Shown: in pieces, positions 34,142 through 47,233 of the stretch | How the letters are laid out: each line of letters opens with the position of its first letter | Position numbering within the stretch: the stretch's first letter is position 1 | Assembly: GCA_027486755.1 (NCBI GenBank) | Contig: JAIXOM010000038.1 | Coordinates: 1 to 64,000 of the forward strand | Source of the DNA: Comamonadaceae bacterium | Lineage (GTDB): Bacteria > Pseudomonadota > Gammaproteobacteria > Burkholderiales > Burkholderiaceae_C | Length of the DNA: 64,000 nucleotides | Reading direction: 5' to 3' | Translations under genes and position numbers: made by a program | Notes under the pieces: model-generated | What the model was told of the DNA's origin: nothing | What the model saw: only the letters and a program-made list of their open reading frames with translations | Databases searched by the model: none

Positions 34142-34810
34142 GTGACCCAGACCAGCCCTCTCCTGCTTGAGCGCATCCTCGATGCGCTGCCGCAAACCCA
34201 GTGCACCCGCTGCGGCTACCCCGACTGCCGCGCCTATGCCCAGGCCCTGGCCCAAGGGCAGGCCCAGATCAACCAGTGCCCACCGGGCGGCCAGGAAGGC
34301 ATCTCCCGCTTGGCCGCCATTACCGGGCTGCCCGAGCTTGCGCTCAATCCCGTCCATGGCCAGGAAGGACCGCGCGCGGTCGCGGTGATCGACGAGGACT
34401 GGTGCATAGGCTGCACCCTGTGCCAGCCGGTCTGCCCGACCGACGCCATCGTCGGCGGCCACAAGCTCATGCACACGGTCATTGAAGGGCACTGCACCGG
34501 CTGCGAGCTGTGCCTGCCCGTCTGTCCGGTCGACTGCATACGCATGGAGGTGGTGACCCAAACCTCGGGCTGGCAGGCCTGGACAGGGGCGCAGGCCCTG
34601 CAAGCGCGCAGCCGCTATGCCGCCCACCAGGAGCGCCAGCGCCACAGTGAGGAAAAGCGGGAGAGCGAGCGGCAGGCCAAGGTACAGGCCAAGCTGGCAG
34701 ATTTAGGCGCGCACAGTCAGATCACCGACACAGCCGAACTCGAGCGAAAAAAGTCAGTGATCCAGGCCGCTCTTGAGCAAGCCCGCCATCGCCGCAAGGG
34801 CGCTGGGTAG
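34142..34810 (+). CDS. rnfB: RnfB-like 4Fe-4S electron-transfer protein
   Basis: A 222-residue iron-sulphur protein. QCTRCGYPDCRAYAQAL with a later QCPPGG forms the Fes-type 4Fe-4S site. CIGCTLCQPVCPTD and CTGCELCLPVCPVD form a bacterial 2x4Fe-4S ferredoxin domain. The C-terminal third is a charged helix. RnfB is normally part of the Rnf/Rsx membrane complex, but here no other rnf gene is nearby and no membrane anchor is seen. The start is uncertain: GTG 34142 (chosen) or GTG 34109, neither with a clear Shine-Dalgarno. Confidence 0.87.
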   Translation: MTQTSPLLLERILDALPQTQCTRCGYPDCRAYAQALAQGQAQINQCPPGGQEGISRLAAITGLPELALNPVHGQEGPRAVAVIDEDWCIGCTLCQPVCPTDAIVGGHKLMHTVIEGHCTGCELCLPVCPVDCIRMEVVTQTSGWQAWTGAQALQARSRYAAHQERQRHSEEKRESERQAKVQAKLADLGAHSQITDTAELERKKSVIQAALEQARHRRKGAG

Positions 34811-34855
34811 ATCCGGGCCCGCTGAGGCAGAACGCGGTTTGCGGCGGAGCTGTCT

Positions 34856-35353
34856 TCAGGCAGGCGCCGCCGCCAAGGCCGCGAAGGCGCTTACCACCTC
34901 CGGGGGTGCTTGCACCAACTCGATCAGCACGCCCTCGCCAGAAATCGGAAATTCTTCATTGCCCTTGGGGTGCAAAAAGCAGATGTCAAAGCCGGCCGCG
35001 CCCTGGCGGATGCCGCCCGGCGCAAAGCGCACACCCTGAGACGTCAGCCAGTCGACCGCCTTGGGCAGATCGTCAATCCACAGGCCCACATGGTTGAGCG
35101 GGGTGGTGTGGACAGCGGGCTTTTTCTCGGGGTCGAGCGGCTGCATCAAATCGACCTCGACCTTGAAGGCGCCCGTACCCATGGCACAAATGTCCTCGTC
35201 CACGTTCTCGCGCTCGCTGACGAAGTTGCCGGTGACGTCCAGCCCCAGCATGTCCACCCACAGGGTGCGCAGACGCTGCTTGCTGGGGCCGCCGATGGCG
35301 ATCTGCTGTATGCCCAGAACCTTGAAAGGACGTGCTGATGATCCCGCGCTCAT
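34856..35353 (-). CDS. VOC-fold protein, probable methylmalonyl-CoA epimerase role
   Basis: A 165-residue vicinal-oxygen-chelate protein with two beta-alpha-beta-beta-beta modules. Candidate metal ligands are E in [11 protein letters not shown] in [10 protein letters not shown] and E in VLIELVQAP. The first ligand position, normally His (IDHIGIA), is Gln here (IQQIAIG). The gene ends a locus containing propionyl-CoA carboxylase and methylmalonyl-CoA mutase, whose pathway needs an epimerase, so that role is inferred from context. A glyoxalase-like activity is the alternative. Its start overlaps the cupin stop by 4 nt. Confidence 0.75.
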   Translation of the reverse strand: MSAGSSARPFKVLGIQQIAIGGPSKQRLRTLWVDMLGLDVTGNFVSERENVDEDICAMGTGAFKVEVDLMQPLDPEKKPAVHTTPLNHVGLWIDDLPKAVDWLTSQGVRFAPGGIRQGAAGFDICFLHPKGNEEFPISGEGVLIELVQAPPEVVSAFAALAAAPA

Positions 35354-35631
35354 GCTGCCTCCTTGCTGCGGCGCCCCGCCAAGTATTTGACGCCCTGCGG
35401 GCCGGCGTGCTCGCTGTGCACGGTGCCAGCCGGCAGCCGGAAAATCTCGCCGGTGGCGTAATGGCGGGCCTGCCCGTCCACCGTGATGGTGAAGTCGCCG
35501 TTCAGGATAAGGGCACAGGCGTCGAAGGCATGGGCATGATCATCCATGGCGTAGCCGACGGGTTGTTCCACCGTGGTGATCACCTGATAGCCCTCGCTTC
35601 GAAGGTGTTCCTGGAATTGGTCGTGATTCAT
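35350..35631 (-). CDS. small cupin-fold protein
   Basis: A 93-residue single-domain cupin. The metal-site pattern is visible as [20 protein letters not shown] and [14 protein letters not shown], with His residues in both motifs. Cupins range from dioxygenases to sensors, so the activity is unknown. It is coupled to the VOC gene (4-nt overlap) and starts 19 nt after pccA, so it belongs to the propionate locus. ATG 35631 ([14 protein letters not shown]) is chosen. Confidence 0.8.
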   Translation of the reverse strand: MNHDQFQEHLRSEGYQVITTVEQPVGYAMDDHAHAFDACALILNGDFTITVDGQARHYATGEIFRLPAGTVHSEHAGPQGVKYLAGRRSKEAA

Positions 35632-35649
35632 CGCGATCTCCCACAAGGA

Positions 35650-37690
<2,041 letters not shown>

Positions 37691-37698
<8 letters not shown>

Positions 37699-37813
37699 AT
37701 TGGCTCTCCGCGTGGAAATCGCCTGCGCATGCTTCGCATGCCATGCAATTTGATGAAACGCCCGCTGCGCGGCCGTTTTCGCCCCTATTGGCAATCAGGA
37801 TTTTCTTGAACAT
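37691..37813 (-). CDS. leader micro-ORF repeating the PccA N-terminus
   Basis: A 40-codon frame between pccB and pccA. It begins MFKKILIANRGE, the same 12 residues as PccA but spelled with mostly different synonymous codons. It then diverges (NGRAAGVSSNCMACEACAGD) and stops with TAA inside the pccA start region. It has its own Shine-Dalgarno (AGGAG before ATG 37813). A GCATGC-TTC-GCATGC hairpin lies at 37727-37741 in its second half. It may be a remnant of an older carboxylase gene or a translational leader for pccA. Confidence 0.6.
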
Positions 37814-37833
37814 CTTGTTTTCTCCTGGTCTGA

Positions 37834-39366
37834 TCAAAGCGGAATGTTCCCGTGCTTGCGCCAGGGGTTCTCGACTTTCTTGTCCTTGAGCATCACGAGC
37901 GAGCGGCAGATGCGCTTGCGGGTTTCATGCGGCAGGATCACATCGTCGATGAAGCCGCGGGCGCCCGCCACGAAGGGATTGGCAAAGCGGGCCTTGTACT
38001 CGGCCTCGCGGGCGGCGAGCTTTTCCGGGTCTTTTTTCTCTTCGCGGAAGATGATCTCTACCGCGCCCTTGGCGCCCATCACCGCAATCTCGGCATTGGG
38101 CCAGGCGAAGTTCACGTCACCGCGCAGGTGTTTGGAGGCCATCACGTCATACGCGCCGCCGTAGGCCTTGCGGGTGATCACCGTCACCTTGGGCACCGTG
38201 CATTCAGCATAGGCATAGAGCAGCTTGGCGCCATGCTTGATGATGCCGCCGTACTCCTGGCTGGTGCCGGGCATGAAGCCGGGCACATCGACGAAGGTGA
38301 TGACGGGGATGCCAAAGGCATCGCAAAAGCGCACGAAGCGCGCAGCCTTGATCGAGCTCTTGATGTCCAGGCAGCCCGCCAGCACCAAGGGCTGGTTGGC
38401 CACAATGCCCACGGTCTGGCCGTCCATGCGGGAAAAGCCAACGATCATGTTCTTGGCGTAGTCGGGCTGGATCTCGAAGAAGTCGCCATCGTCGACGGTT
38501 TTGAGGATCAGCTCCTTCATGTCGTAGGGCTTGTTCGGGTTGTCCGGCACCAGGGTGTCGAGGCTGCGATCGGCGCGGTCGCTGGGATCGCCGCTGGGGC
38601 GCACTGGGGCTTTTTCGCGGTTGGACAGCGGCAGGTAGTTGTACAGGCGCCGCAGCATCAAGAGCGCCTCAATGTCATTGTCGAAGGCACCGTCGGCCAC
38701 GCCGCTCTTGGTGGTGTGGGTAATGGCTCCACCCAACTCCTCGGCGCTCACCTCTTCATGGGTCACGGTCTTGACCACCTCGGGGCCAGTGACGAACATA
38801 TAGCTCGAATCCTTGACCATGAAGATGAAGTCGGTCATGGCCGGTGAATACACCGCCCCGCCGGCACTGGGCCCCATGATCAGGCTGATCTGCGGGATCA
38901 CGCCCGAGGCCATGACGTTGCGCTGAAACACCTCGGCATAACCGCCCAACGAGGCCACGCCTTCCTGGATGCGCGCACCGCCGGAATCATTGAGGCCGAT
39001 CACAGGTGCGCCGACCTTCATCGCCTGGTCCATGACCTTGCAGATCTTCTCGGCGTGCGACTCGGACAGCGCGCCACCAAAGACGGTGAAGTCCTGGCTG
39101 TAGACGAAGACGAGGCGGCCGTTGATCATGCCGTAGCCGGTAACCACGCCGTCGCCGGGAATCTTGTTGTCCTCCATGCCAAAGTCCGTGCAGCGGTGCT
39201 CCACAAACATGTCCCACTCTTCAAAGGTGCCTGCGTCCAGCAGGACTTCCAGGCGCTCACGAGCGGTCAGCTTGCCTTTGGCATGTTGGGCCTCAATGCG
39301 CTTGGTACCGCCGCCCAGGCGGGCTGCAGCGCGCTTTTTTTCGAGTTGTTCAAGAATGTCTTGCAT
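37834..39366 (-). CDS. pccB: propionyl-CoA carboxylase beta subunit (carboxyltransferase)
   Basis: A 510-residue carboxyltransferase with two crotonase-like halves. [20 protein letters not shown] and [20 protein letters not shown] mark the CoA site, and [20 protein letters not shown] with [11 protein letters not shown] the carboxybiotin site. The size and PccB-specific ending ([13 protein letters not shown]) point to propionyl-CoA. It is co-directional with meaB (43-bp gap) and pccA. Confidence 0.94.
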   Translation of the reverse strand: MQDILEQLEKKRAAARLGGGTKRIEAQHAKGKLTARERLEVLLDAGTFEEWDMFVEHRCTDFGMEDNKIPGDGVVTGYGMINGRLVFVYSQDFTVFGGALSESHAEKICKVMDQAMKVGAPVIGLNDSGGARIQEGVASLGGYAEVFQRNVMASGVIPQISLIMGPSAGGAVYSPAMTDFIFMVKDSSYMFVTGPEVVKTVTHEEVSAEELGGAITHTTKSGVADGAFDNDIEALLMLRRLYNYLPLSNREKAPVRPSGDPSDRADRSLDTLVPDNPNKPYDMKELILKTVDDGDFFEIQPDYAKNMIVGFSRMDGQTVGIVANQPLVLAGCLDIKSSIKAARFVRFCDAFGIPVITFVDVPGFMPGTSQEYGGIIKHGAKLLYAYAECTVPKVTVITRKAYGGAYDVMASKHLRGDVNFAWPNAEIAVMGAKGAVEIIFREEKKDPEKLAAREAEYKARFANPFVAGARGFIDDVILPHETRKRICRSLVMLKDKKVENPWRKHGNIPL

Positions 39367-39408
39367 GGGGTCCTTCTTTGAAAGGCTTGGAGAAAATAAA
39401 GCAAAGGC

Positions 39409-40416
39409 TCAATGAATATGAGCGGCAAGCAGTTGACGGGCTGCGGTCGAGGCAGGCAAGCGGCCCTGCACGACTTCGGTAGTGATGCCCGGAAGCAAGT
39501 GGCTGACAGCCGGGTTCTGCCGGAAGGCGAGCTTGAGGCCAGCATCCACACGCTCCCACATCCAGGCCAGCGACTGTTGTTGGCGGCGCTGGGCCAGCTG
39601 TCCGTTGGCGCTCTGCAAAGCGCGGTAGCGGCTCACCGCTGTCCAAAAGTGGTCTACTCCCTGAGCATGCAAAGCGCTGATCTTGACCACCTGCGGATGC
39701 CACTGCGTTTCGATGTGATGCGCATGGTCCGGATTGCCATGCATGCCAAACAGCCGCAGCGCGCTGGTGATCTGCGCCTCTGCGCGGGTGGCCGCATGGG
39801 CGTCGATGTCGGCCTTGTTGATCACCACCAGATCGGCCAGCTCCATCACGCCCTTCTTGATGGCCTGCAGGTCATCGCCGGCATTGGGCAGTTGCATGAG
39901 CACGAACATGTCGGTCATGCCGGCCACAGCGGTCTCGCTCTGGCCCACGCCCACGGTTTCAACGATGACCACGTCATAGCCGGCAGACTCGCAAACCAGC
40001 ATGGCTTCGCGGGTCTTCTCGGCCACGCCGCCCAGCGTGCCGCTCGACGGGCTGGGCCGGATATAGGCCTTCTCGTGCACCGAGAGCTGCTCCATGCGGG
40101 TCTTGTCGCCCAGGATGGAGCCGCCCGAGATGGTCGACGAGGGGTCGATGGTGAGCACCGCCACCCGGTGGCCCAGGGAAATGAGGTACAGGCCCAGCGC
40201 CTCGATGAAGGTGGACTTGCCCACGCCGGGCACGCCGCTAATGCCTAAGCGAAAGCTCGTGCCGGTGTGCGGCAAGATGGCAGTCAGCAGCTCGTCGCCC
40301 TGGGCGCGGTGGTCAGCGCGGGTGGATTCGAGCAGGGTGATGGCCTTAGCCATGGCCCGCCGCTGTGCAGCTGATGGGCCGTGCAGCAAGGCTTGGACGA
40401 TGGCCTCAGGCGTCAC
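39409..40416 (-). CDS. meaB: methylmalonyl-CoA mutase-associated GTPase MeaB
   Basis: A 335-residue G3E-family GTPase. It has Walker A GVPGVGKST, the Mg-binding TIDPSSTISGGSILGDKTRM, ETVGVGQSE (Walker B/G3) and NKAD (G4). The C-terminal helices are for dimerisation. It protects and reloads the B12-dependent mutase. The start is GTG 40416. It is normally next to the mutase gene, but here a PIN/antitoxin pair lies between them. Confidence 0.94.
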   Translation of the reverse strand: MTPEAIVQALLHGPSAAQRRAMAKAITLLESTRADHRAQGDELLTAILPHTGTSFRLGISGVPGVGKSTFIEALGLYLISLGHRVAVLTIDPSSTISGGSILGDKTRMEQLSVHEKAYIRPSPSSGTLGGVAEKTREAMLVCESAGYDVVIVETVGVGQSETAVAGMTDMFVLMQLPNAGDDLQAIKKGVMELADLVVINKADIDAHAATRAEAQITSALRLFGMHGNPDHAHHIETQWHPQVVKISALHAQGVDHFWTAVSRYRALQSANGQLAQRRQQQSLAWMWERVDAGLKLAFRQNPAVSHLLPGITTEVVQGRLPASTAARQLLAAHIH

Positions 40417-40526
40417 GCCGGGTACCCCACCCTGTGACCGCTCCGGGTCGCAGCTTCAACGCAGTGCCACCTACCGAAGTTGCGGCCAGAACCCAGGCGC
40501 AGATCCAACAATGTCACCTCTAGCCC
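40417..40526. other. spacer between the PIN toxin and meaB
   Basis: About 110 bp with no promoter or terminator that I can identify. It is longer than the other gaps of this operon, as expected if the PIN module was inserted here. Confidence 0.4.
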
Positions 40527-40934
40527 TCAGTGAATCAAAAATGACCGCCCATCGGGCAGCCGGTAGCGCGAGAAATCGCGCACGTCCATGGTCATCACGT
40601 TGAGCGTGTTGGTGTCCTGCGCCAGCCAAACCAGCGAGGCATCGGTCAGGTCCATCTCGGTGCGCGGCGGCGCGGTGTAGCGGGCCATCAGTTCAGCAAA
40701 CTCGGGCAGGTCGGACACATCGAAGGGATACACCACCACACCGCCTTCGGACACCCAGCGCAGGTAGCGCTGCACAGCGCGGGCGCCCAGGAAATGCGTG
40801 ACCTCGACCACGCAAGGCCAGGTGGTCGTCAGGTGCCAGCCCTGGGCCAGCAGGCCGGTGTAATGGCGATGGCCAATATCGCTGTCGTCAAACAGGGCGA
40901 CCATGGGGCCGGTGTCGATCAGAGCCAGGCTCAC
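40527..40934 (-). CDS. PIN-domain (VapC-like) toxin
   Basis: A 135-residue PIN-domain RNase. The acidic residues are in place: LALIDTGPMVALFDD (first Asp), CVVEVTHFLG (Glu), EMDLTDASLVWLA (Asp) and NVMTMDVRDFSRY (last Asp). The predicted function is RNA cleavage, restrained by the upstream antitoxin. Its ATG overlaps the antitoxin stop by 4 nt. It is inserted between scpA and meaB and looks intact, unlike the PIN protein at 4361-4786. Confidence 0.88.
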   Translation of the reverse strand: MSLALIDTGPMVALFDDSDIGHRHYTGLLAQGWHLTTTWPCVVEVTHFLGARAVQRYLRWVSEGGVVVYPFDVSDLPEFAELMARYTAPPRTEMDLTDASLVWLAQDTNTLNVMTMDVRDFSRYRLPDGRSFLIH

Positions 40935-41260
40935 GGCGCGTCCTTATCCGCATCCGGCTGCCAGGCCCGCCCGACCTGCTTGGCCTCCTGGAAGGCCAGC
41001 CAATCGGCCCGGCTGGCATCCTGCTTGGCCTTGAGCTTGGCTCGGATGGCGGCCTTGGTCGGCGAGAGGTATTCGCTGCCTTCGGGCAAGGGCTCGCGCA
41101 CCTCGGTCTGCACCTTGAGCAGCAATTCATAAGGGTTCTGCCGGCCGAGTGCCTTCTCCAGGGCCGAGACAATGAACTGCGACTTGGTCACCCCCAATCG
41201 TTTGGCGGCAAGCTCCAACTCTTTTTCGAGCAAAGGTTCGAGGCGAACAGAGACAGCCAT
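40931..41260 (-). CDS. ribbon-helix-helix antitoxin of the PIN module
   Basis: A 109-residue protein. MAVSVRLEPLLEKELELAAK with GVTKSQFIVSALEKAL is a CopG/Arc-type ribbon-helix-helix DNA-binding domain. The charged C-terminal region would bind the toxin. It should repress its own promoter through the palindrome at 41280-41296. GGAG lies 6 nt before ATG 41260. Confidence 0.85.
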   Translation of the reverse strand: MAVSVRLEPLLEKELELAAKRLGVTKSQFIVSALEKALGRQNPYELLLKVQTEVREPLPEGSEYLSPTKAAIRAKLKAKQDASRADWLAFQEAKQVGRAWQPDADKDAP

Positions 41261-41279
41261 AGAAGACTCCGAAAAAGCA

Positions 41280-41296
41280 ATACAGTATTACTGTAT
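41280..41296. promoter_or_regulatory. operator palindrome of the PIN/antitoxin module
   Basis: ATACAGTA-T-TACTGTAT, a perfect 8-bp inverted repeat with a one-base centre, lies 20 bp upstream of the antitoxin start and directly after the scpA stop. It overlaps possible -10 sequences (TAATAC, minus strand). A ribbon-helix-helix repressor site is the natural reading. Confidence 0.65.
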
Positions 41297-41304
41297 CACG
41301 CTCT

Positions 41305-43467
<2,163 letters not shown>

Positions 43468-43583
43468 GGCCATCTCTCTCGTGTTGTACTTTCAGGAACT
43501 TGCGCGAGGCCAGGCAATCAAGGCCTCGGGCTAAGCGGTGAGGCCCGGCACACCGGATCCCCATTCGGTTTGAACTGATCCGG

Positions 43584-43613
43584 AGTCTACCTCATTCATA
43601 ATTATTGATGCAA
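43584..43613 (-). promoter_or_regulatory. candidate scpA promoter
   Basis: Minus strand TTGCAT (43613-43608), an 18-nt spacer and TAGACT (43589-43584), giving a leader of about 110 nt. The spacer is very AT-rich and is shared with the divergent regulator's promoter (TTGATG 43605, TAAGCT 43628). The regulator may thus control both. Confidence 0.4.
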
Positions 43614-43639
43614 AATTAAATTTCGTGTAAGCTTTGCCC

Positions 43640-44278
43640 ATGGCCGCCCTCGCCCCCCTGAGTTCCCGTGCCCTCTATGAAGAGGTGGCAGAGCTGCTGC
43701 GCGAGCGCATTTTTCGCCAGGAACTCAAGCCTGGCAGCTGGATCGACGAGCTCAAGCTGGCCGAGGAATACGGCATCAGCCGCACCCCCTTGCGCGAAGC
43801 ACTCAAGGTGCTGGCTACCGAAGGCCTGGTCACCATGAAGTTGCGGCGCGGCGCCTATGTGACCGAGGTGTCCGAGCGCGACCTGGCCGAGGTCTATCAC
43901 CTGCTGGCCTTGCTCGAAAGTGATGCTGCTAGCGTGGCGGCCCAGCGCGCCAGCCCGCAGCAAATGCGCGAGCTACAGGACCTGCACCAAGGCCTGACCG
44001 CTGCGGCGAGCGACCGAGAAGAGTTTTTCCGCATCAATGAGGCCTTCCACCGCAAGCTACTGGCGGTGGCTGATAACCGCTGGCGCGAGCAGATGGTCAA
44101 CGACCTGCGCAAGGTCATGAAGCTCAACCGGCACCACTCGCTGCTCAAAACCGGGCGTATCGCCGAGTCTTTGGCCGAGCATGAGGCCATCATGCAGGCA
44201 CTGCAACAGCGCGAGCCGGCGGCGGCAGCCGAGCGCATGCAGGAGCATTTCCGCAACGGCTTGCAAGCAGCGGGCTGA
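43640..44278 (+). CDS. GntR-family (FadR/FCD type) transcriptional regulator
   Basis: A 212-residue GntR regulator. The N-terminal winged helix contains LAEEYGISRTPLREALKVLA followed by LVTMKLRRGAYV. The C-terminal FCD ligand domain has the metal/ligand residues in RINEAFHRKLLAVADNRW and AESLAEHEAIMQAL. Its position, divergent from methylmalonyl-CoA mutase, suggests it senses an acyl-CoA or organic acid of propionate metabolism. A possible -10 (TAAGCT) ends 6 nt before ATG 43640. Confidence 0.88.
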   Translation: MAALAPLSSRALYEEVAELLRERIFRQELKPGSWIDELKLAEEYGISRTPLREALKVLATEGLVTMKLRRGAYVTEVSERDLAEVYHLLALLESDAASVAAQRASPQQMRELQDLHQGLTAAASDREEFFRINEAFHRKLLAVADNRWREQMVNDLRKVMKLNRHHSLLKTGRIAESLAEHEAIMQALQQREPAAAAERMQEHFRNGLQAAG

Positions 44279-44305
44279 AACACTCGGCTGCAGCCGCGGA
44301 CTGCT

Positions 44306-44791
44306 TCAGAGCCAAAGCTGAAAAAACTGGGCCTGACCCATGGAAGGGTCGAGTTGATACGGCGCAAATCCCAGCTTCTCGTAGAGGGCGATGGCACTGC
44401 GGTTACCCGAGAGCACCTCCAAAGTGAGCTTGCAAGCGCCGCGGCGGTGCGACAGCTCGATCACCCGCTCCAGCATGAGTCGCCCCACGCCCGCACCGCG
44501 GTGCGAGGCGATCACCACCACGTCGTGCACATTGACCAAGGGCCTGCACGCGAAGGTCGAGAAACCCTCGATGCAGTTGACCAGGCCTACCGGTTTCTCG
44601 CCGTCATAAGCAATGACACTGAAGGCTGCCGGTCGTGCCGCCAATTGAGCCGGCAGGTTGCTGCGCGCAAAGTCGCTGAGCGCTTGTCCACCCCCGGCGC
44701 TGTCGCGCGCGTACGCGTCCAGCAGATCGACCAATTCGGCGGCCTGACGCGGGTCGAGGTAGTCGACCTCGCGCACCTGCAGCGTGCTCAT
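44306..44791 (-). CDS. GNAT-family N-acetyltransferase
   Basis: A 161-residue GNAT protein. The acetyl-CoA pyrophosphate loop is [20 protein letters not shown] (R/Q-x-x-G-x-G type), and the C-terminal strand [21 protein letters not shown] is also typical. The substrate is unknown. Its start overlaps the glmM stop (ATGA), so it is translated with glmM. Confidence 0.87.
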   Translation of the reverse strand: MSTLQVREVDYLDPRQAAELVDLLDAYARDSAGGGQALSDFARSNLPAQLAARPAAFSVIAYDGEKPVGLVNCIEGFSTFACRPLVNVHDVVVIASHRGAGVGRLMLERVIELSHRRGACKLTLEVLSGNRSAIALYEKLGFAPYQLDPSMGQAQFFQLWL

Positions 44792-46122
44792 CGCGGAGCC
44801 AAAGCTTGGGCCATGCGCTCGGCACAGGCCTGGGCCAAGGCGCCATCCTGGGCCTCAACCATGATGCGCAGCACCGGCTCAGTACCACTGGCACGAATCA
44901 GGATGCGACCGCTGTCGCCCAACTCGGCCTCGGCCTGCTCTCGCTGCGCCTTCAGGCCCGCATGGGTCTGCCAGTCCTGCCCCGGGGCCAAGCGGACATT
45001 GATCAGTGTTTGAGGAAACAGGCGCACCTCTGCCAAAAGCTCAGCCAAGCTGCGTCCACTGCGGGCGCAGGCCTGCAACACTTGCAAGGCACTGACCAGG
45101 CCGTCACCTGTGCTGTGACGGTCCAGTGCCAGCAAATGCCCCGAACTCTCGCCACCCAAAAGCCACTTGCGCCGCTCCAACTCTTCCAACACATAGCGGT
45201 CCCCCACCTTGGCCCGCACGAAACCCACGCCCAGCTGCTTCAGAGCCAGTTCGACCGCCAAATTGGTCATCAGGGTTCCGACCGCGCCAGGCACTGCCTC
45301 ACCGCGCTCTAGGCGCTCGCAGACCATCAGGTACAGCAGCTCATCGCCATTGAACAGACGCCCCTGCCCGTCGACCATCTGCAGCCTATCAGCATCACCA
45401 TCGAGAGCCACGCCATAGTCGGCTCCGTGCTGCCTGACCAATTCCACCAAGGCCTGGGGATGGGTCGCGCCAACCTCGCGATTGATGTTGAGCCCATCGG
45501 GCGCGCAGCCTATGCGCACCACCTCGGCCCCCAACTCATGAAACACCGCCGGCGCAATTTGATAGGCTGCGCCATGGGCTGCATCGACCGCGATCTTTAC
45601 ACCTTTGAGGGTCAGGTCTGCCGCGAAGGTGCTTTTGCAGAACTCCACATAGCGCCCGGCGGCGTCGTCGAGCCGGCGGGTCTTGCCCAGCTCCGCCGAG
45701 GCCGCCCAGACCGGCGGCTGCTCTAGCACCGCCTCGACCTCGCGTTCCCAGTCATCGCCGAGCTTGCTGCCCTGGGCGCTGAAAAATTTGATGCCGTTGT
45801 CATCGAAAGGGTTGTGGCTGGCACTGATGACCACCCCCAAGCTGGCGCGCTGGCTGCGGGTGAGATAGGCCACAGCGGGCGTGGGCAGCGGCCCCAGCAG
45901 AACCACATCAACACCGGCCGAATTGAAGCCTGACTCCAATGCGCTTTCAAGCATGTAGCCAGAGATGCGGGTGTCCTTGCCGATGAGCACCGTCGGTCGG
46001 GCTTGGCTGCGCTTGAGCACCCGACCGACCGCGTGCGCCAGACGCAACACAAAATCTGGCGTGATCGGCGCCTGCCCCACCGTGCCACGGATGCCGTCGG
46101 TTCCAAAGTACTGTCGTGTCAT
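44788..46122 (-). CDS. glmM: phosphoglucosamine mutase
   Basis: A 444-residue mutase. The phosphoserine loop is [18 protein letters not shown], the Mg loop [13 protein letters not shown], the sugar loop [11 protein letters not shown] and the phosphate loop [13 protein letters not shown]. It makes glucosamine-1-phosphate for peptidoglycan and LPS. ATG 46122 ([16 protein letters not shown]) matches family N-termini. The longer frame upstream runs into the tRNA-Lys terminator and is not used. Confidence 0.95.
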   Translation of the reverse strand: MTRQYFGTDGIRGTVGQAPITPDFVLRLAHAVGRVLKRSQARPTVLIGKDTRISGYMLESALESGFNSAGVDVVLLGPLPTPAVAYLTRSQRASLGVVISASHNPFDDNGIKFFSAQGSKLGDDWEREVEAVLEQPPVWAASAELGKTRRLDDAAGRYVEFCKSTFAADLTLKGVKIAVDAAHGAAYQIAPAVFHELGAEVVRIGCAPDGLNINREVGATHPQALVELVRQHGADYGVALDGDADRLQMVDGQGRLFNGDELLYLMVCERLERGEAVPGAVGTLMTNLAVELALKQLGVGFVRAKVGDRYVLEELERRKWLLGGESSGHLLALDRHSTGDGLVSALQVLQACARSGRSLAELLAEVRLFPQTLINVRLAPGQDWQTHAGLKAQREQAEAELGDSGRILIRASGTEPVLRIMVEAQDGALAQACAERMAQALAPR

Positions 46123-46202
46123 GCCTGCCTTTCGCCCGGACCCAGTACCGCACAAGGCCCCGATGGAGCAAATTGTAAAAAGCCTGGAATGATGATGGGC
46201 GC

Positions 46203-46234
46203 AAAAAAACCGCCTTGCAACCAGTGCAAGGCGG
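46203..46234 (-). terminator. intrinsic terminator of tRNA-Lys
   Basis: Minus strand: 10-bp perfect stem CCGCCTTGCA/TGCAAGGCGG with a 5-nt loop (46234-46210), followed by seven T (46209-46203), 6 bp after the tRNA CCA end. A textbook rho-independent terminator. Confidence 0.93.
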
Positions 46235-46240
46235 CTGTGT

Positions 46241-46316
46241 TGGTGGGTCGTGCGTGACTCGAACACGCGACCAACGGATTAAAAGTCCGCTGCTCTACCG
46301 ACTGAGCTAACGACCC
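46241..46316 (-). tRNA. tRNA-Lys (anticodon TTT)
   Basis: A 76-nt cloverleaf on the minus strand. The acceptor GGGTCGT pairs with ACGACCC, the anticodon stem GCGGA/TCCGT encloses loop CTTTTAA (anticodon TTT), the T arm is GCGTG/CACGC around TTCGAGT, and CCA is encoded. It is followed by a strong terminator. Confidence 0.96.
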
Positions 46317-46398
46317 GTTGCCTGTGGGCAGATCGCTATCTGTCGATCATTCCAGTTTGGCTGCGCCAGAGCTTTGTGGGCATCAAGCACAGCCTAAG

Positions 46399-46404
46399 AT
46401 TATA
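46399..46404 (-). promoter_or_regulatory. -10 box, probable tRNA-Lys promoter
   Basis: A perfect minus-strand TATAAT at 46404-46399, at the very end of tcdA, about 80 bp before the tRNA 5' end. No good -35 is seen 17 nt upstream. Confidence 0.4.
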
Positions 46405-47233
46405 GCGTGAATTTTTGGGGCGCCTGATTGGAGAGGGCGTCGAGTACCCAAGCAGCCGCGCACATGCCAAAAGTCGAAGTCACGGCAACGGTCGAACCGT
46501 AGCCATGACAGTTCAGGCTGCCGTCGGCGGGCAGGGTCACATCGCCTTCACAGACCTGCCCCGGTTGCACCACAGGCTCGCGGCTGAACACACATGGCAG
46601 GCCCAGTTTTTTGACCCGGGAAGCGCCATGGTGCTTGCGCAACTGATAGCGCAACTGCGCCAGCAGCGGATCATGGGTGACCTCGGCCAGGTCGGCCAGT
46701 TCCACCCGGTGTGCATGGCGCTTGCCCCCGGCCGCGCCCACGCTGACCAGGGGCAAGCCCTTGGCCATGGCCCAGACCGCCATGGCAACCTTGGCACGAA
46801 CTTGATCGCAGGCATCGATGATGGCCAGGGGTGCATCTAGGCTCGGGGGCAGGTCGGCCAAGGCCGGCCAGTTGTCTGCATCAACAAACTCTTCGATGGC
46901 ATCGACCTGGCAGCCCGGGTGAATTTGCGCGATGCGATCGCGCATGGCTAGTACCTTGGCCTGTCCCAAGGTGGCCGACAAGGCATGAATCTGCCGATTG
47001 ACGTTGGATTCAGCGATGTGATCGAGGTCGATCAGGGTCAATCGGGCCACCCCGCTGCGGGCCAAGGCCTCAGCCGCCCAGGAGCCCACGCCGCCGATGC
47101 CGACCACCACCACGCGGGCGCGCGCGATGGCCTGCGCACCATGTTGGCCGTAAAGGCGGGCAAGCCCGCCGAAGCGGCGCTGGAAATCGGCCTCTTCCTC
47201 AAGCCCCCCAGCCACCGGTGAGGGCAGCGCCAT
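46400..47233 (-). CDS. tcdA: tRNA threonylcarbamoyladenosine dehydratase
   Basis: A 277-residue E1-like/ThiF-fold enzyme. The nucleotide loop is VVVVGIGGVGSWAAEALARS, followed by LIDLDHIAESNVNRQ (ATP and catalytic Arg region). The C-terminal FGMCAAAWVLDAL is typical of TcdA/CsdL. It cyclises t6A to ct6A at tRNA position 37. Its ATG overlaps the stop of the YeeE-type gene by one base (TGATG), so the two are coupled. Confidence 0.9.
   Translation of the reverse strand: MALPSPVAGGLEEEADFQRRFGGLARLYGQHGAQAIARARVVVVGIGGVGSWAAEALARSGVARLTLIDLDHIAESNVNRQIHALSATLGQAKVLAMRDRIAQIHPGCQVDAIEEFVDADNWPALADLPPSLDAPLAIIDACDQVRAKVAMAVWAMAKGLPLVSVGAAGGKRHAHRVELADLAEVTHDPLLAQLRYQLRKHHGASRVKKLGLPCVFSREPVVQPGQVCEGDVTLPADGSLNCHGYGSTVAVTSTFGMCAAAWVLDALSNQAPQKFTL

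Noticed and set aside
43468..43640. Cobalamin riboswitch upstream of the B12-dependent mutase
   Set aside because: The leader is about 110 nt, with no B12-box-like sequence or the large fold needed.
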